From positions 1 through 34,114 of the forward strand of contig JAOPWH010000122.1 of the NCBI GenBank assembly GCA_025965795.1: 34,114 nt of DNA, given 5' to 3'. Position 1 is the stretch's first letter. Every line of letters starts with the position of its first letter. This stretch comes from Blastococcus sp. GTDB lineage: Bacteria > Actinomycetota > Actinomycetes > Mycobacteriales > Geodermatophilaceae. The position numbers and the translations under genes were made by a program. The notes under the pieces are model-generated. The model did no database searches and was not told the origin of the DNA. It saw only the letters and a list, made by a program, of their open reading frames with translations. Shown here piece after piece: positions 1 to 7,107 of this stretch.

Positions 1-2
1 CA

Positions 3-347
3 GCCGTCGTCGAGACCCCGGTCGGACCCGTGACGATCAGCGTCACGGCGGCGCACGTGGTGACCGTTGCGCTGCCCCCGACCACGCCGAACACCCTCGT
101 CTTCGGCGTCCCGTTCGCCTTCCCGCCCGGCCCGCCCGTCCTGCCCGGGTACACCCGGACGACGTTCGACACGATCACCGGCGGCGTCGTCTTCATCGAC
201 ACGATCCGACTGCCGGCTGGGCCACCCACCCGCCCCGCGCGCCTGAACATCGCCGTCATCTCGATCCACCCGCCGAGCCCGTGCCGGGTGAGGACGACCG
301 GCCTCACGGTCGAGTTCACGCCGATCCCGTTGGGTTCGCACGTCTGA
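3..347 (+). CDS. C-terminal part of an unrecognised protein (5' end outside window)
   Basis: The reading frame is open from the first bases of the window, so this is probably the end of a longer gene. A GTG at position 30 could also be a start, but no ribosome-binding site can be judged there. The visible 114 residues are rich in Pro, Thr and Val, with alternating hydrophobic stretches (around VVFIDTIRL and LNIAVISI) that look like beta-strands. There is no catalytic motif, membrane helix or signal peptide in the visible part. I do not recognise the family. It could be a secreted or structural beta-rich protein, but nothing here proves that. Confidence 0.5.
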   Translation, partial: AVVETPVGPVTISVTAAHVVTVALPPTTPNTLVFGVPFAFPPGPPVLPGYTRTTFDTITGGVVFIDTIRLPAGPPTRPARLNIAVISIHPPSPCRVRTTGLTVEFTPIPLGSHV

Positions 348-432
348 GCCCCCGCTGAAGCCGCGACGGCAACGAGCCGTTCGTCCACGTCGGGTCACGC
401 TCCGCGGAAGGACGAACACGGCCGGGAACGAC

Positions 433-466
433 CGAGGGCCCGGTCACCGTGGTGACCGGGCCCTCG
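433..466. terminator. Strong hairpin terminator
   Basis: A perfect 16-bp inverted repeat (433-448 with 451-466) leaves only two central bases, so the real hairpin has a slightly shorter stem and a small loop. It lies between the truncated gene on the plus strand and the 3' end of the tRNA on the minus strand and could serve both. No clear T-run follows, which is common in high-GC actinobacteria. Confidence 0.75.
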
Positions 467-472
467 TCGCAG

Positions 473-546
473 TAGCGGGGACAGGATTCGAACCTGTGAC
501 CTCTGGGTTATGAGCCCAGCGAGCTACCGAGCTGCTCCACCCCGCG
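473..546 (-). tRNA. Initiator tRNA-fMet (CAT), 3' CCA not encoded
   Basis: The minus strand folds into a full cloverleaf of 74 nt: 7-bp acceptor stem with an unpaired first position (C1 opposite T72), D stem GAGC/GCTC, anticodon stem CTGGG/CCCAG with loop CTCATAA, and T loop TTCGAAT. The anticodon is CAT. The three G-C pairs in the anticodon stem and the C1 mismatch mark it as initiator rather than elongator tRNA-Met. After the discriminator A the genome reads CTG, so CCA must be added enzymatically. A near-identical copy lies at 24284-24360 and does encode CCA. Confidence 0.93.
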
Positions 547-558
547 GTGGTGTCCTCC

Positions 559-564
559 ACGGTA
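559..564 (-). promoter_or_regulatory. Possible -10 box of the tRNA gene
   Basis: On the minus strand TACCGT (TANNNT type) lies 12 bp upstream of the tRNA 5' end. No convincing -35 box was found, so this is tentative. Confidence 0.3.
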
Positions 565-596
565 CACGGCGAACCGGTCGGGTCCGGTGTGAGCCC

Positions 597-614
597 TGTG
601 ACAGCCCCGTCACA
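597..614. promoter_or_regulatory. Perfect inverted repeat TGTGAC-N6-GTCACA
   Basis: Six-base arms (597-602 and 609-614) form a perfect palindrome between the divergent tRNA and hypothetical-gene promoters. It resembles a CRP/FNR-type site, but the spacing between TGTGA and TCACA is eight bases instead of the usual six. It is therefore a candidate operator only. Confidence 0.35.
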
Positions 615-663
615 CGCGTCTCAGGGACGCGCGCGCCTTCCGGCCGGTCCTGCCGGTGCCGCT

Positions 664-669
664 TACAGT
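664..669 (+). promoter_or_regulatory. -10 box of a probable leaderless transcript
   Basis: TACAGT lies seven bases before the GTG at 677, which puts the expected transcription start at the start codon. No good -35 element is visible. Confidence 0.4.
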
Positions 670-676
670 CCGGCTC

Positions 677-1177
677 GTGGGGGTGGACAGGGCGACGAGC
701 GCGTTCACCGGTGCGCCACAGCCCGTGGAGATCCACCACCGCGGGATCTGGTACTCCGGCGAACTGCTCGGCTGGCGGCACGAGAGCGACGGCAGCGTCG
801 TCGCCCGCGTCCGCTGCGTGGTCGACCGCCTGCGGCACTCGACGTGGAAGGACCTCACCGAGCTCCGGCTGCCCGATCCCGCCCGACCACCACGCTCCGA
901 GCCCTTCCCGGCTCCCGTGCCCGATCCCCGGGCCGTCTCCCCCGACGGGGACGACGCGACCCAGCCACACGTGCTGCTCGCCGGACTGCGCACCCGCCCG
1001 GCCAAGCCGGCGCACGCGGTGACCCCACCCGCTCCGAGGCAGGTCGAGCCGCCAGCACCGCGGCCGGCCCCCCGGCCGGAGCGGATGCCGTCGCGTCCCG
1101 CGGTACGGACGCCGGAGTCCGCCCCCGCCGACCGGCGGCGGCCGCGCCCCCAGTCCGCCCAGCTCACCGGCGTCTGA
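677..1177 (+). CDS. Hypothetical protein with Pro/Arg-rich tail
   Basis: A 166-residue protein that I cannot assign. Residues 1-65 look folded and contain several Trp residues (GIWYSGELLGWRH, then a valine-rich strand, then STWKDLTELRLP), as in a small beta-barrel. Residues 65-166 are low complexity, rich in Pro, Arg and Ala, and probably disordered. No catalytic residues, membrane segments or signal peptide are seen. The GTG at 677 was chosen because a TACAGT -10 box ends seven bases upstream, which fits a leaderless mRNA. GTG codons at 656 and 683 are in frame and also possible. The gene stands alone, divergent from the initiator tRNA and convergent with the ROK kinase gene. Confidence 0.65.
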   Translation: MGVDRATSAFTGAPQPVEIHHRGIWYSGELLGWRHESDGSVVARVRCVVDRLRHSTWKDLTELRLPDPARPPRSEPFPAPVPDPRAVSPDGDDATQPHVLLAGLRTRPAKPAHAVTPPAPRQVEPPAPRPAPRPERMPSRPAVRTPESAPADRRRPRPQSAQLTGV

Positions 1178-1208
1178 CGGCCCGGTCCGGAGCCAGGGAG
1201 CGGACGCC

Positions 1209-2117
1209 TCAGACGGCCGCGTCCGCTGCCGAGACCGCGGCCCCCATCGCTCCGGCGTAGGAGCCCAGCACGGCCGGCACGATCTCGACGTCACGGCCAG
1301 GCACCAGCCGCAGGCGACGCGCGACCTCGGCGCGCACGGGAGTCAGCAGCGTGTCACCGGCCGCCGCGACCCCGCCACCGACGACGATGCGCTCCGGACC
1401 GAGGACGTTCACCAGGCTGGCCAGTGCGGCGCCGAGGTGCCGGCAGGCCAGGGCCACGGCCGCGATGCAGTCCGGATCGCCGTCCCGCGCACCGGCATAG
1501 ACCTGCTCGGCGCTCGCCCGCCCGGCCTGCGCCGCCAGGACGTCGGCCCGCAGGTAGGCCTCGAGGCAGCCGCGGGCACCGCAGCCGCAGGGTGCCGCGT
1601 CGTCGCCGTCCTCGACGAGCATGTGTCCGATCTCGCCCCCCATCCCCCAGCGCCCGAGATGGAGGCGCCCGTCCACCAGCACTCCGCCGCCGACGCCGGT
1701 GCCGAGAGTGATCCCCACGAGCGTGGCGCACCCCTGCCCGGCGCCCATCCGGCCCTCTGCCAGGGTGAAGGCGCGGGCGTCGTTGACCATCACGGCCGGC
1801 ACGCCCAGCCCTGCCGCCAGCCGGGCCCGCAGCGGGAACCCGGGCCACGCACCCGGCAGGTTGCTGAAGAACTCGACGTCACCCGTCGTCCGGTCGAAGA
1901 GCCCGGGTACGCCCAGGCCGACAGCTGCGATCCCGTCGCAGCGCCCGGCGAGCTCGCGGCCCAGCGCCAGGATGCGCGCCGTCACGCCGTCCGGGAGCTC
2001 CTCGCCGTGGGTCGGCGCCATGGCGCGCGCGATGACGACCGGCGGACCGTCGCCGCCCACGTCGATCACCACGCCCTTGATGTTCGTGCCGCCGAGGTCG
2101 AGACCCAGGTACCGCAT
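1209..2117 (-). CDS. ROK-family sugar kinase, probably N-acetylglucosamine kinase or glucokinase
   Basis: A 302-residue cytosolic kinase that would phosphorylate a hexose or N-acetylhexosamine at O6 with ATP. The N-terminal phosphate-binding loop is at residues 5-15 (GLDLGGTNIKG). The catalytic Asp is D113 in VNDARAF. The zinc site has H165 in GEIGHM and C177, C179 and C184 in CGCGARGC, the ROK signature. Its stop is 31 bp from the convergent hypothetical gene, and its start lies 52 bp downstream of nagB on the same strand, so the two are probably cotranscribed. The nagB/nagA context favours N-acetylglucosamine as substrate, giving GlcNAc-6-phosphate for NagA. The sequence alone does not separate this from glucokinase. 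Confidence 0.85.
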   Translation of the reverse strand: MRYLGLDLGGTNIKGVVIDVGGDGPPVVIARAMAPTHGEELPDGVTARILALGRELAGRCDGIAAVGLGVPGLFDRTTGDVEFFSNLPGAWPGFPLRARLAAGLGVPAVMVNDARAFTLAEGRMGAGQGCATLVGITLGTGVGGGVLVDGRLHLGRWGMGGEIGHMLVEDGDDAAPCGCGARGCLEAYLRADVLAAQAGRASAEQVYAGARDGDPDCIAAVALACRHLGAALASLVNVLGPERIVVGGGVAAAGDTLLTPVRAEVARRLRLVPGRDVEIVPAVLGSYAGAMGAAVSAADAAV

Positions 2118-2169
2118 CCTCAGTCCTTCCGTTCCGGTGCTCGACCGCGTGCTCCTCCACCTGAGCCGG

Positions 2170-2949
2170 TCAGTCGCGCTGCCAGGCCGGCTTGTGCTCG
2201 TAGGCGTAGCGGTAGTACTCCGCGTGCGCGAGCCGGCCGGCGGCCGGCTCGTCCAGGTAGACGGTGACCGCCGGGTGCAGCTGGATGATCGACGCCGGGC
2301 AGGAGCTGGAGACGGCCCCCTCGACGGCGGCCGCCACGGCCGCCGCCTTCGCCTCCCCGCCGGCGAACAGGACCAGCGCACGGGCGTCGAGGATGGTGCC
2401 GAGCCCCTGGGTGAGGCAGTGGGCCGGCGGTTCCTCGCCGGGGCCGAAGAACCGTGCGTTGTCCTCACGGGTCCGCTCCGTCAGCGTCTTCACGCGGGTC
2501 CGGCTGGCCAGGGAGGAGCCCGGCTCGTTGAAGCCGACGTGCCCGACCGAGCCGATCCCGAGGATCTGCAGGTCGATCCCGCCCGCGGCCGCGATGGCCC
2601 GCTCGTACTCCTGCGCGGCCGCGGGCAGGTCCGCCGCCGCGCCGTCGGGCACCCGCACCCGGGCTGGATCCAGCCCGAGCGGCCGGACCACCTCCCGGTC
2701 GATCGTGGCGGCGTAGGAACGCTCGTCCTCCCGCGCGAGGCCGACGTACTCGTCGAGCGCGAAGCCCCGTACCCGGCTCAGGTCCAGGCCCTGCTCGACC
2801 CGGCGTCGCAGGGCGCGGTAGAGCGGGAGTGGCGAGGAGCCGGTCGCCAGGCCGAGCACGGCATCGGGCTTCGCGCCCACCAGCCGCGCGACCCGCGCCG
2901 CGGCCAGCTCGCCCGCATCGTCGAGCGACGGCAGGATGACGACCTCCAC
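2170..2949 (-). CDS. nagB: Glucosamine-6-phosphate deaminase NagB
   Basis: This 259-residue enzyme converts glucosamine-6-phosphate to fructose-6-phosphate and ammonia, the last step of amino-sugar catabolism. Visible motifs are the phosphate-binding segment GLATGSSP (33-40), the active-site DEY at 66-68 (in FALDEYVGL), and GxxGHVGFNEPGSS with H137 and E142. The length is close to E. coli NagB (266). Three in-frame GTGs lie close together (2949, 2955, 2961). The one at 2949 is preferred because GGAGG sits five bases upstream and the following sequence aligns best with the family start. The gene is divergent from the GntR regulator, with two DasR-like palindromes in the 177-bp gap. Confidence 0.93.
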   Translation of the reverse strand: MEVVILPSLDDAGELAAARVARLVGAKPDAVLGLATGSSPLPLYRALRRRVEQGLDLSRVRGFALDEYVGLAREDERSYAATIDREVVRPLGLDPARVRVPDGAAADLPAAAQEYERAIAAAGGIDLQILGIGSVGHVGFNEPGSSLASRTRVKTLTERTREDNARFFGPGEEPPAHCLTQGLGTILDARALVLFAGGEAKAAAVAAAVEGAVSSSCPASIIQLHPAVTVYLDEPAAGRLAHAEYYRYAYEHKPAWQRD

Positions 2950-2994
2950 GCGCACCTCCACTCCGACGCCGGGAATCCGCTCCGTCCGCTGCGG

Positions 2995-3000
2995 ACCGTA
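2995..3000 (-). promoter_or_regulatory. Likely -10 box of the nagB promoter
   Basis: On the minus strand TACGGT lies about 46 bp upstream of the nagB GTG. A -35 region 17 bp further up would fall inside the palindrome at 3015-3030, so a bound repressor would block it. Confidence 0.4.
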
Positions 3001-3014
3001 ACACCGCGGCGCCC

Positions 3015-3030
3015 GCTGGTTCGTACCAGT
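3015..3030. promoter_or_regulatory. DasR/NagR-like operator 1 (dre-type palindrome)
   Basis: The sequence GCTGGTTCGTACCAGT has perfect CTGGT/ACCAG arms around a 4-bp centre. This matches the layout of the known DasR-responsive element (a TGGT-N4-ACCA core). It lies in the divergent nagB/gntR region, over the expected nagB -35 box. The probable ligand-controlled repressor is the adjacent GntR protein. Confidence 0.65.
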
Positions 3031-3068
3031 CCGGCCCGCGTCCGAGCCGTCACCAGGGCGGACCCGCC

Positions 3069-3084
3069 GGTGGTACGGACCGGG
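3069..3084. promoter_or_regulatory. DasR/NagR-like operator 2 (imperfect)
   Basis: The same TGGT-N4-ACC pattern as operator 1, with one arm degenerate (ACCG instead of ACCA). It sits just upstream of a TACGTT -10 box (3087-3092) for the gntR-nagA operon, so it may mediate autoregulation. Centre-to-centre distance to operator 1 is 54 bp. Confidence 0.45.
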
Positions 3085-3086
3085 TG

Positions 3087-3092
3087 TACGTT
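3087..3092 (+). promoter_or_regulatory. Likely -10 box of the gntR-nagA operon
   Basis: TACGTT lies 34 bp before the regulator start codon and directly follows operator 2. No clear -35 box was found. Confidence 0.35.
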
Positions 3093-3126
3093 CCTCGAAC
3101 CGGGAGGACGACGGGACGGAGGCGAC

Positions 3127-3897
3127 ATGGCGCTCAAGCGCGACGTCGTCCGCGAGCGTCTGCTCGACCTCGTCGAGGAGCTGCCGATCGGCGCGGCCCT
3201 GCCGGGGGAACGCACCCTGGCGCCCAGGCTCGAGGTCTCCCGGATGACCCTGCGCTCGGCCATCGACGAACTGGTGCGGCGGGGCCTGCTCGTGCGTCGC
3301 CAGGGCAGCGGCACGGTCGTGGCGAGTCACCGGACCACCGCCGTCCCGCCGCTGCGGATGGTGTCCTTCACCCAGGACATGCGCAGCCGCGGCCTCGACC
3401 CCAGCTCGCGCACCCTGTCGCTCGAGACCGCACCTGCCGGTCCCCGGGTCGGTCGCCGGCTCGCCGTTCCGCCCGAGACCCTGGTCCACACGGCGCTGCG
3501 GCTCCGGCTGGCCGACGGCACCGCGATGGCCCTGGAGACCCTGCACGTGCCCGCCTCCCTGGTGCCCGGTCTCGACGCCGTCGCGCTCGAGCAGACCGGC
3601 CTGTACGGGCTGCTCGCCGCGGCCGGCGTTGCGCCGACCGGCGGAACCCAGAGCGTCGAGCCGACCGTGCTGGAGGCCGAGGAGGCACGGCTGCTCGACG
3701 TGCCGCTGCACTCGCCGGCGTTCCTGTTCGAGCGCAGCGCCCACGACGCGCGCGGCCGGACGGTGGAGTTCGTCCGCTCGCTGTTCCGGGGGGACCGCTA
3801 TGCGCTGGTCGCCGAACTGGTCCTGCCCGATCCCGCTCCGGTTCCCAGCCCCAGGACGGCAGCCGCTCCTGCTCGCGTCGAGAGGCATGCCCGATGA
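3127..3897 (+). CDS. GntR-family (HutC/DasR-type) transcriptional regulator with UTRA domain
   Basis: A 256-residue regulator. Residues 1-68 form a winged helix-turn-helix (LAPRLEVSRMTLRSAIDELV, then the wing RRQGSGTVV). Residues of about 85-245 fit the UTRA effector-binding domain, which in DasR, NagR and YvoA binds glucosamine-6-phosphate or N-acetylglucosamine-6-phosphate. The ATG at 3127 has a GGAGG four bases upstream. The stop overlaps the nagA start by 4 bp (ATGA). The genomic context and the two palindromes at 3015 and 3069 make it the likely local repressor of nagB-kinase and of its own operon. The ligand is inferred, not seen. Confidence 0.88.
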   Translation: MALKRDVVRERLLDLVEELPIGAALPGERTLAPRLEVSRMTLRSAIDELVRRGLLVRRQGSGTVVASHRTTAVPPLRMVSFTQDMRSRGLDPSSRTLSLETAPAGPRVGRRLAVPPETLVHTALRLRLADGTAMALETLHVPASLVPGLDAVALEQTGLYGLLAAAGVAPTGGTQSVEPTVLEAEEARLLDVPLHSPAFLFERSAHDARGRTVEFVRSLFRGDRYALVAELVLPDPAPVPSPRTAAAPARVERHAR

Positions 3898-5087
3898 CCG
3901 ATCTCCTCTTCACCGACGCCCAGCTGATCGGCATCCCGCATCCGCTTCCCGGACGCGGATGGCTGGCCACCTCCGGCCGCCGGATCGAGGCGTTCGGCGA
4001 CGGTGACCCGCCGGCCGGGCTGCGGGCAGGGCGGACCGTCCTCCCCCTGGGCGGGGCCTTCCTCCTGCCCGGCTTCATCGACGTCCACGTGCACGGCGCG
4101 GTGGGCTCCGAGGCCATGGACGGTGACGTGCCCGGCCTGCTGGCGATGTCGGCGTTCTACGCCACCCGCGGGGTCACCTCGTTCCTGCCGACCACGTGGA
4201 CGGCCGACCGGGCCACGACGCTCGCCGCCCTCGACGCCATCGCCGCCGCGACGGCCCTCGACTCCGGCGGTGCGCGGATCCTCGGCGCCCACATGGAGGG
4301 CCCGTACCTCAGCTCAGCCCGCTGCGGCGCCCAGGACCCCCGCCACATCCGTGAGGTCGACCGGGACGAGGCCGCGGCGTTCCTCGACACCGGCGCGGTC
4401 CGGCTGATCACCGTCGCTCCCGAGACGGCGGGCGCCGACGACCTGCTGGACGAGTGCCGTCGGCGCGGCGTCACGGTCAGCGTGGGCCACACCGACGCCA
4501 CCTACGAGCAGGTGGCCGCCGCCGTCTCGCGGGGTGCCCGCCACATGACGCACACGTACAACGCCATGACGCCGCTGCGGCACCGCGCACCCGGCGCGGT
4601 CGGTGCCGCCCTGGCGCTCCCGGGGTTCCAGGCCGAGGTCATCGCCGACGAGGTGCACGTCCACCCCGCTGCCGTGCGGGCGCTGCTCCGTGCCCGGGGT
4701 ATCGACGAGGTCGTGCTGGTGACCGACGCGATCCGGCCCACCGGCACGTCCACCGTCGGCGGGCAGCTGCAGGGGCGAGCGGTCGCCGTGCGCGACGGCG
4801 CCGTGCGCTTCGACGACGGCCAGCTCGTGGGCAGCGTCCTCACGATGGACCTGGCACTGCGCAACGTCCTGCGGCTCAGCGGCCTGCCGCTGTCCGAGCT
4901 GTGGCCGGTGGTCAGCCGCAACCCCGCGTTCTCCGCCGGAGTGGCCGACCGCAAGGGCCGGCTCGCCGTCGGGATGGACGCGGACCTGGTCGTCCTGGAC
5001 GAGGACCACCAGGTGGTCCGAACCGTCGTCGAGGGCCGCACCGTGCACATCGCAGGCGATTCCGCCGACGAGAGGACCACCCCGTGA
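3894..5087 (+). CDS. nagA: N-acetylglucosamine-6-phosphate deacetylase NagA
   Basis: A 397-residue metal-dependent amidohydrolase that removes acetate from GlcNAc-6-phosphate to give the NagB substrate. Motifs: HVH at 65-67 after the first barrel strand, metal ligand E135 in AHMEGPY, H199 in SVGHTDA, H220 in MTHTYNAMTPL and catalytic D278 in VTDAI. The usual THLFNAM is THTYNAM here, a mild change. It overlaps gntR by 4 bp upstream and the next oxidoreductase by 4 bp downstream (GTGA), so it is translationally coupled at both ends. Its clustering with a GntR regulator, nagB and a kinase agrees with amino-sugar catabolism. The unusual part is the two oxidoreductases that follow. Confidence 0.92.
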   Translation: MTDLLFTDAQLIGIPHPLPGRGWLATSGRRIEAFGDGDPPAGLRAGRTVLPLGGAFLLPGFIDVHVHGAVGSEAMDGDVPGLLAMSAFYATRGVTSFLPTTWTADRATTLAALDAIAAATALDSGGARILGAHMEGPYLSSARCGAQDPRHIREVDRDEAAAFLDTGAVRLITVAPETAGADDLLDECRRRGVTVSVGHTDATYEQVAAAVSRGARHMTHTYNAMTPLRHRAPGAVGAALALPGFQAEVIADEVHVHPAAVRALLRARGIDEVVLVTDAIRPTGTSTVGGQLQGRAVAVRDGAVRFDDGQLVGSVLTMDLALRNVLRLSGLPLSELWPVVSRNPAFSAGVADRKGRLAVGMDADLVVLDEDHQVVRTVVEGRTVHIAGDSADERTTP

Positions 5088-6094
5088 CCCCCCTGCGCAT
5101 CGGCATCGTCGGATCGGGCTTCATGGGCGGGGTCCACGCCGAGGCCTGGCGCGCCGCGGGGTCGCCGGTCACCAGTGTGCTGACCCGGCCGGGAGGCTCG
5201 GGGGCCGAGCTGGCCTCCAGGCACGGCGCACGGCTCACCGAGGACTGGGACGCGTTCCTCGACGGCGTCGACGTCGTCGACCTCTGCACCCCCACCCACG
5301 TGCACGCCGAGCAGGCCCTGCGGGCGGCGCGGGCCGGCCGCGCCGTCGTCGTCGAGAAGCCACTGGCACGGACCGCGGCCCAGGCCCAGGATCTGGTCGA
5401 GACGTGCGAGGCGCTCGGCGTCCCGCTGCTGGTGGGGCACGTGCTGCGGTTCTTTCCCGAGTACGCGCGCGCGAAGGAGGTCGTCGACCGCGGCGACATC
5501 GGCACTCCCGCGGTCCTGCGGCTGAGCCGCAACCGCTCGCTGCCCGCCAAGGACGGCGACAGCTGGTTCCTCGACGACGCGAAGTCCGGCGGACTGGTCC
5601 TCGATCTGATGATCCACGACCTGGACTACGCGCAGTGGGTCGCCGGGCCGGTGACCAGCGTCTACGCGCGCAGCATCCGCGGCTCCCGGCCGGACGCCGA
5701 CGTGGACCACGCCGTGGCCCTGCTCCGGCACGCCGACGGTGCGATCACCCATCTCGAGGCGTCGTGGGCACATCCCCCGGCCGTCTTCCGCACCTACCTG
5801 GAGATCGCCGGCACCGCCGGGCTGCTGCAGTCGGACTCCGACCGCACGGCCGCCGTGCGCCCCGCGCTGCGCGACCCCTCCCCCGACGATGCGGTCCCGC
5901 TGCCGGGCAGCCCGATGTCCCGGTCGCCGTTCGAGGCGCAGATGCGGCACCTGCTCGACGTCCTGGCCGGCGACGCGGAACCGGTCGTGACCCCCCGCGA
6001 GGCGCTCGCCGCGGTCCGCGCCGCCGAGGCCGCCGTCGAATCCATCCGCACCGGCCGCCCGGTGCTCCTCCCCCTCGAGGAAGGTGCCCGATGA
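5084..6094 (+). CDS. Gfo/Idh/MocA-family NAD(P)-dependent oxidoreductase (first of the nagA operon)
   Basis: A 336-residue protein with an N-terminal Rossmann fold (GIVGSGFMG at 7-15), the family EKP motif at 91-93 (catalytic or cofactor-contacting Lys92) and the D174/H178 pair in SGGLVLDLMIHDLDY. These are the standard features of sugar and inositol dehydrogenases of this family. Some relatives instead use NAD transiently to break glycosidic bonds (GH109, GH4-like chemistry). The GTG at 5084 overlaps the nagA stop and the gene's stop overlaps the next start, so it is made together with NagA. The substrate is unknown; an amino-sugar derivative is a context-based guess. Confidence 0.85.
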   Translation: MTPLRIGIVGSGFMGGVHAEAWRAAGSPVTSVLTRPGGSGAELASRHGARLTEDWDAFLDGVDVVDLCTPTHVHAEQALRAARAGRAVVVEKPLARTAAQAQDLVETCEALGVPLLVGHVLRFFPEYARAKEVVDRGDIGTPAVLRLSRNRSLPAKDGDSWFLDDAKSGGLVLDLMIHDLDYAQWVAGPVTSVYARSIRGSRPDADVDHAVALLRHADGAITHLEASWAHPPAVFRTYLEIAGTAGLLQSDSDRTAAVRPALRDPSPDDAVPLPGSPMSRSPFEAQMRHLLDVLAGDAEPVVTPREALAAVRAAEAAVESIRTGRPVLLPLEEGAR

Positions 6095-7107
6095 CCCGCA
6101 TCGGCCTGCTCGGCGTGGCCCACCTGCACGTCGACGCCTACATCGCCAACCTGCGGGCGGCCGGGGCCGACGTCGTCGGGGTGACCGACGCCGATCCGGT
6201 GCGGGGCCGGCAGTGGGCGGCCCGGTACGGCGTTTCGTGGTTCGACGACCCCGACGCGCTGCTCGCCGCGGGCGTCGACGGCGTGGTCGTCTGCAGCGAG
6301 ACGTCGCGGCACCGCCCGCTCGTCGAGGCCGCAGCCCGCTCCGGCGTCGCGGTGCTCTGCGAGAAACCTCTGGCGACCACCGCCGAGGACTCCGCCGCGG
6401 TGGTCGAGGCGTGCCGCACGGCCGGCGTGCCCCTGATGACCGCCTTTCCGATGCGCTTCAGCCCGGTCATGCGCGACGGCGTAGCCGAGGCCCGGTCCGG
6501 GCGCCTCGGGCGGGTGCTCTCGGCGGTGGGCGTCAACCAGGGTCAGCTGCCGATGGCGGAGCGGTCGTGGTTCGTCGACCCGACCCTCTCCGGGGGCGGC
6601 GCGCTGATCGACCACGTCGTCCATCTGACCGACATCCTGCGCTGGCTCCTCGGCGCCGACCCCGTCGAGGTCTACGCCGTCGCGAACCGGATCCTGCACG
6701 GCCAGGTGGTCGGCGTGGAGACCGGCGGCCTGGTCGTGCTCACCTTCGCCGACGGCACCTTCGCGTCGATCGACAGCAGCTGGAGCCGACCGGAGCGGTA
6801 CCCGACCTGGGGCGGCATGGCGCTCGAGCTGGTCTGCGAGCGCGGGGTGCTGAGCCTCGACGCCTTCAGCCAGTTCCTCACCGTGTACGGGGGCCGCGAG
6901 GGCGACCTCGCCTGGCCGGCCTGGGGATCGGACCCCAACCAGGGACTCGTCGACGAGTTCCTCGCCGTCTGTTCCCGAGGAATCGACCCCAGTGTCGACG
7001 GCGAGGACGGGCACGTCGCGACGCTGGTCGCGCTCGCCGCCCTGGAGTCCGCCCGCACGGGCCGGCCGGTGCCGCTCGACGCGGCCCGCAGTACTCAGAC
7101 GAGGTAG
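6091..7107 (+). CDS. Gfo/Idh/MocA-family oxidoreductase (second of the nagA operon), GVAHLH variant
   Basis: A 338-residue member of the same superfamily as its upstream neighbour but clearly diverged from it. The glycine-rich loop is IGLLGVAHLHVDAY (residues 4-17) instead of the usual GxGxxG, a variant known in a subgroup of these enzymes. EKP is at 91-93 and D174/H178 are in GGGALIDHVVHLTD. It starts at an ATG that overlaps the previous stop by 4 bp. Its 3' end overlaps the convergent isomerase gene by 13 bp (7095-7107). It ends the nagA operon. The sequential pair suggests two redox steps, or oxidation and re-reduction, on one substrate; this is inference. Confidence 0.82.
   Translation: MTRIGLLGVAHLHVDAYIANLRAAGADVVGVTDADPVRGRQWAARYGVSWFDDPDALLAAGVDGVVVCSETSRHRPLVEAAARSGVAVLCEKPLATTAEDSAAVVEACRTAGVPLMTAFPMRFSPVMRDGVAEARSGRLGRVLSAVGVNQGQLPMAERSWFVDPTLSGGGALIDHVVHLTDILRWLLGADPVEVYAVANRILHGQVVGVETGGLVVLTFADGTFASIDSSWSRPERYPTWGGMALELVCERGVLSLDAFSQFLTVYGGREGDLAWPAWGSDPNQGLVDEFLAVCSRGIDPSVDGEDGHVATLVALAALESARTGRPVPLDAARSTQTR

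Noticed and set aside
473-546. Elongator tRNA-Met or tRNA-Ile2
   Set aside because: The first position is unpaired (C1 opposite T72), and the anticodon stem has three consecutive G-C pairs, both initiator marks.
524-1294. Long open frames on the minus strand opposite the hypothetical gene
   Set aside because: In DNA this GC-rich, most frames stay open. These overlap the tRNA and the kinase gene end and show Arg/Pro-rich shadow composition.
1424-2716. Long plus-strand frames opposite the ROK kinase and nagB genes
   Set aside because: They are antisense shadows. The minus-strand frames carry clear kinase and deaminase motifs, while the plus frames show none.
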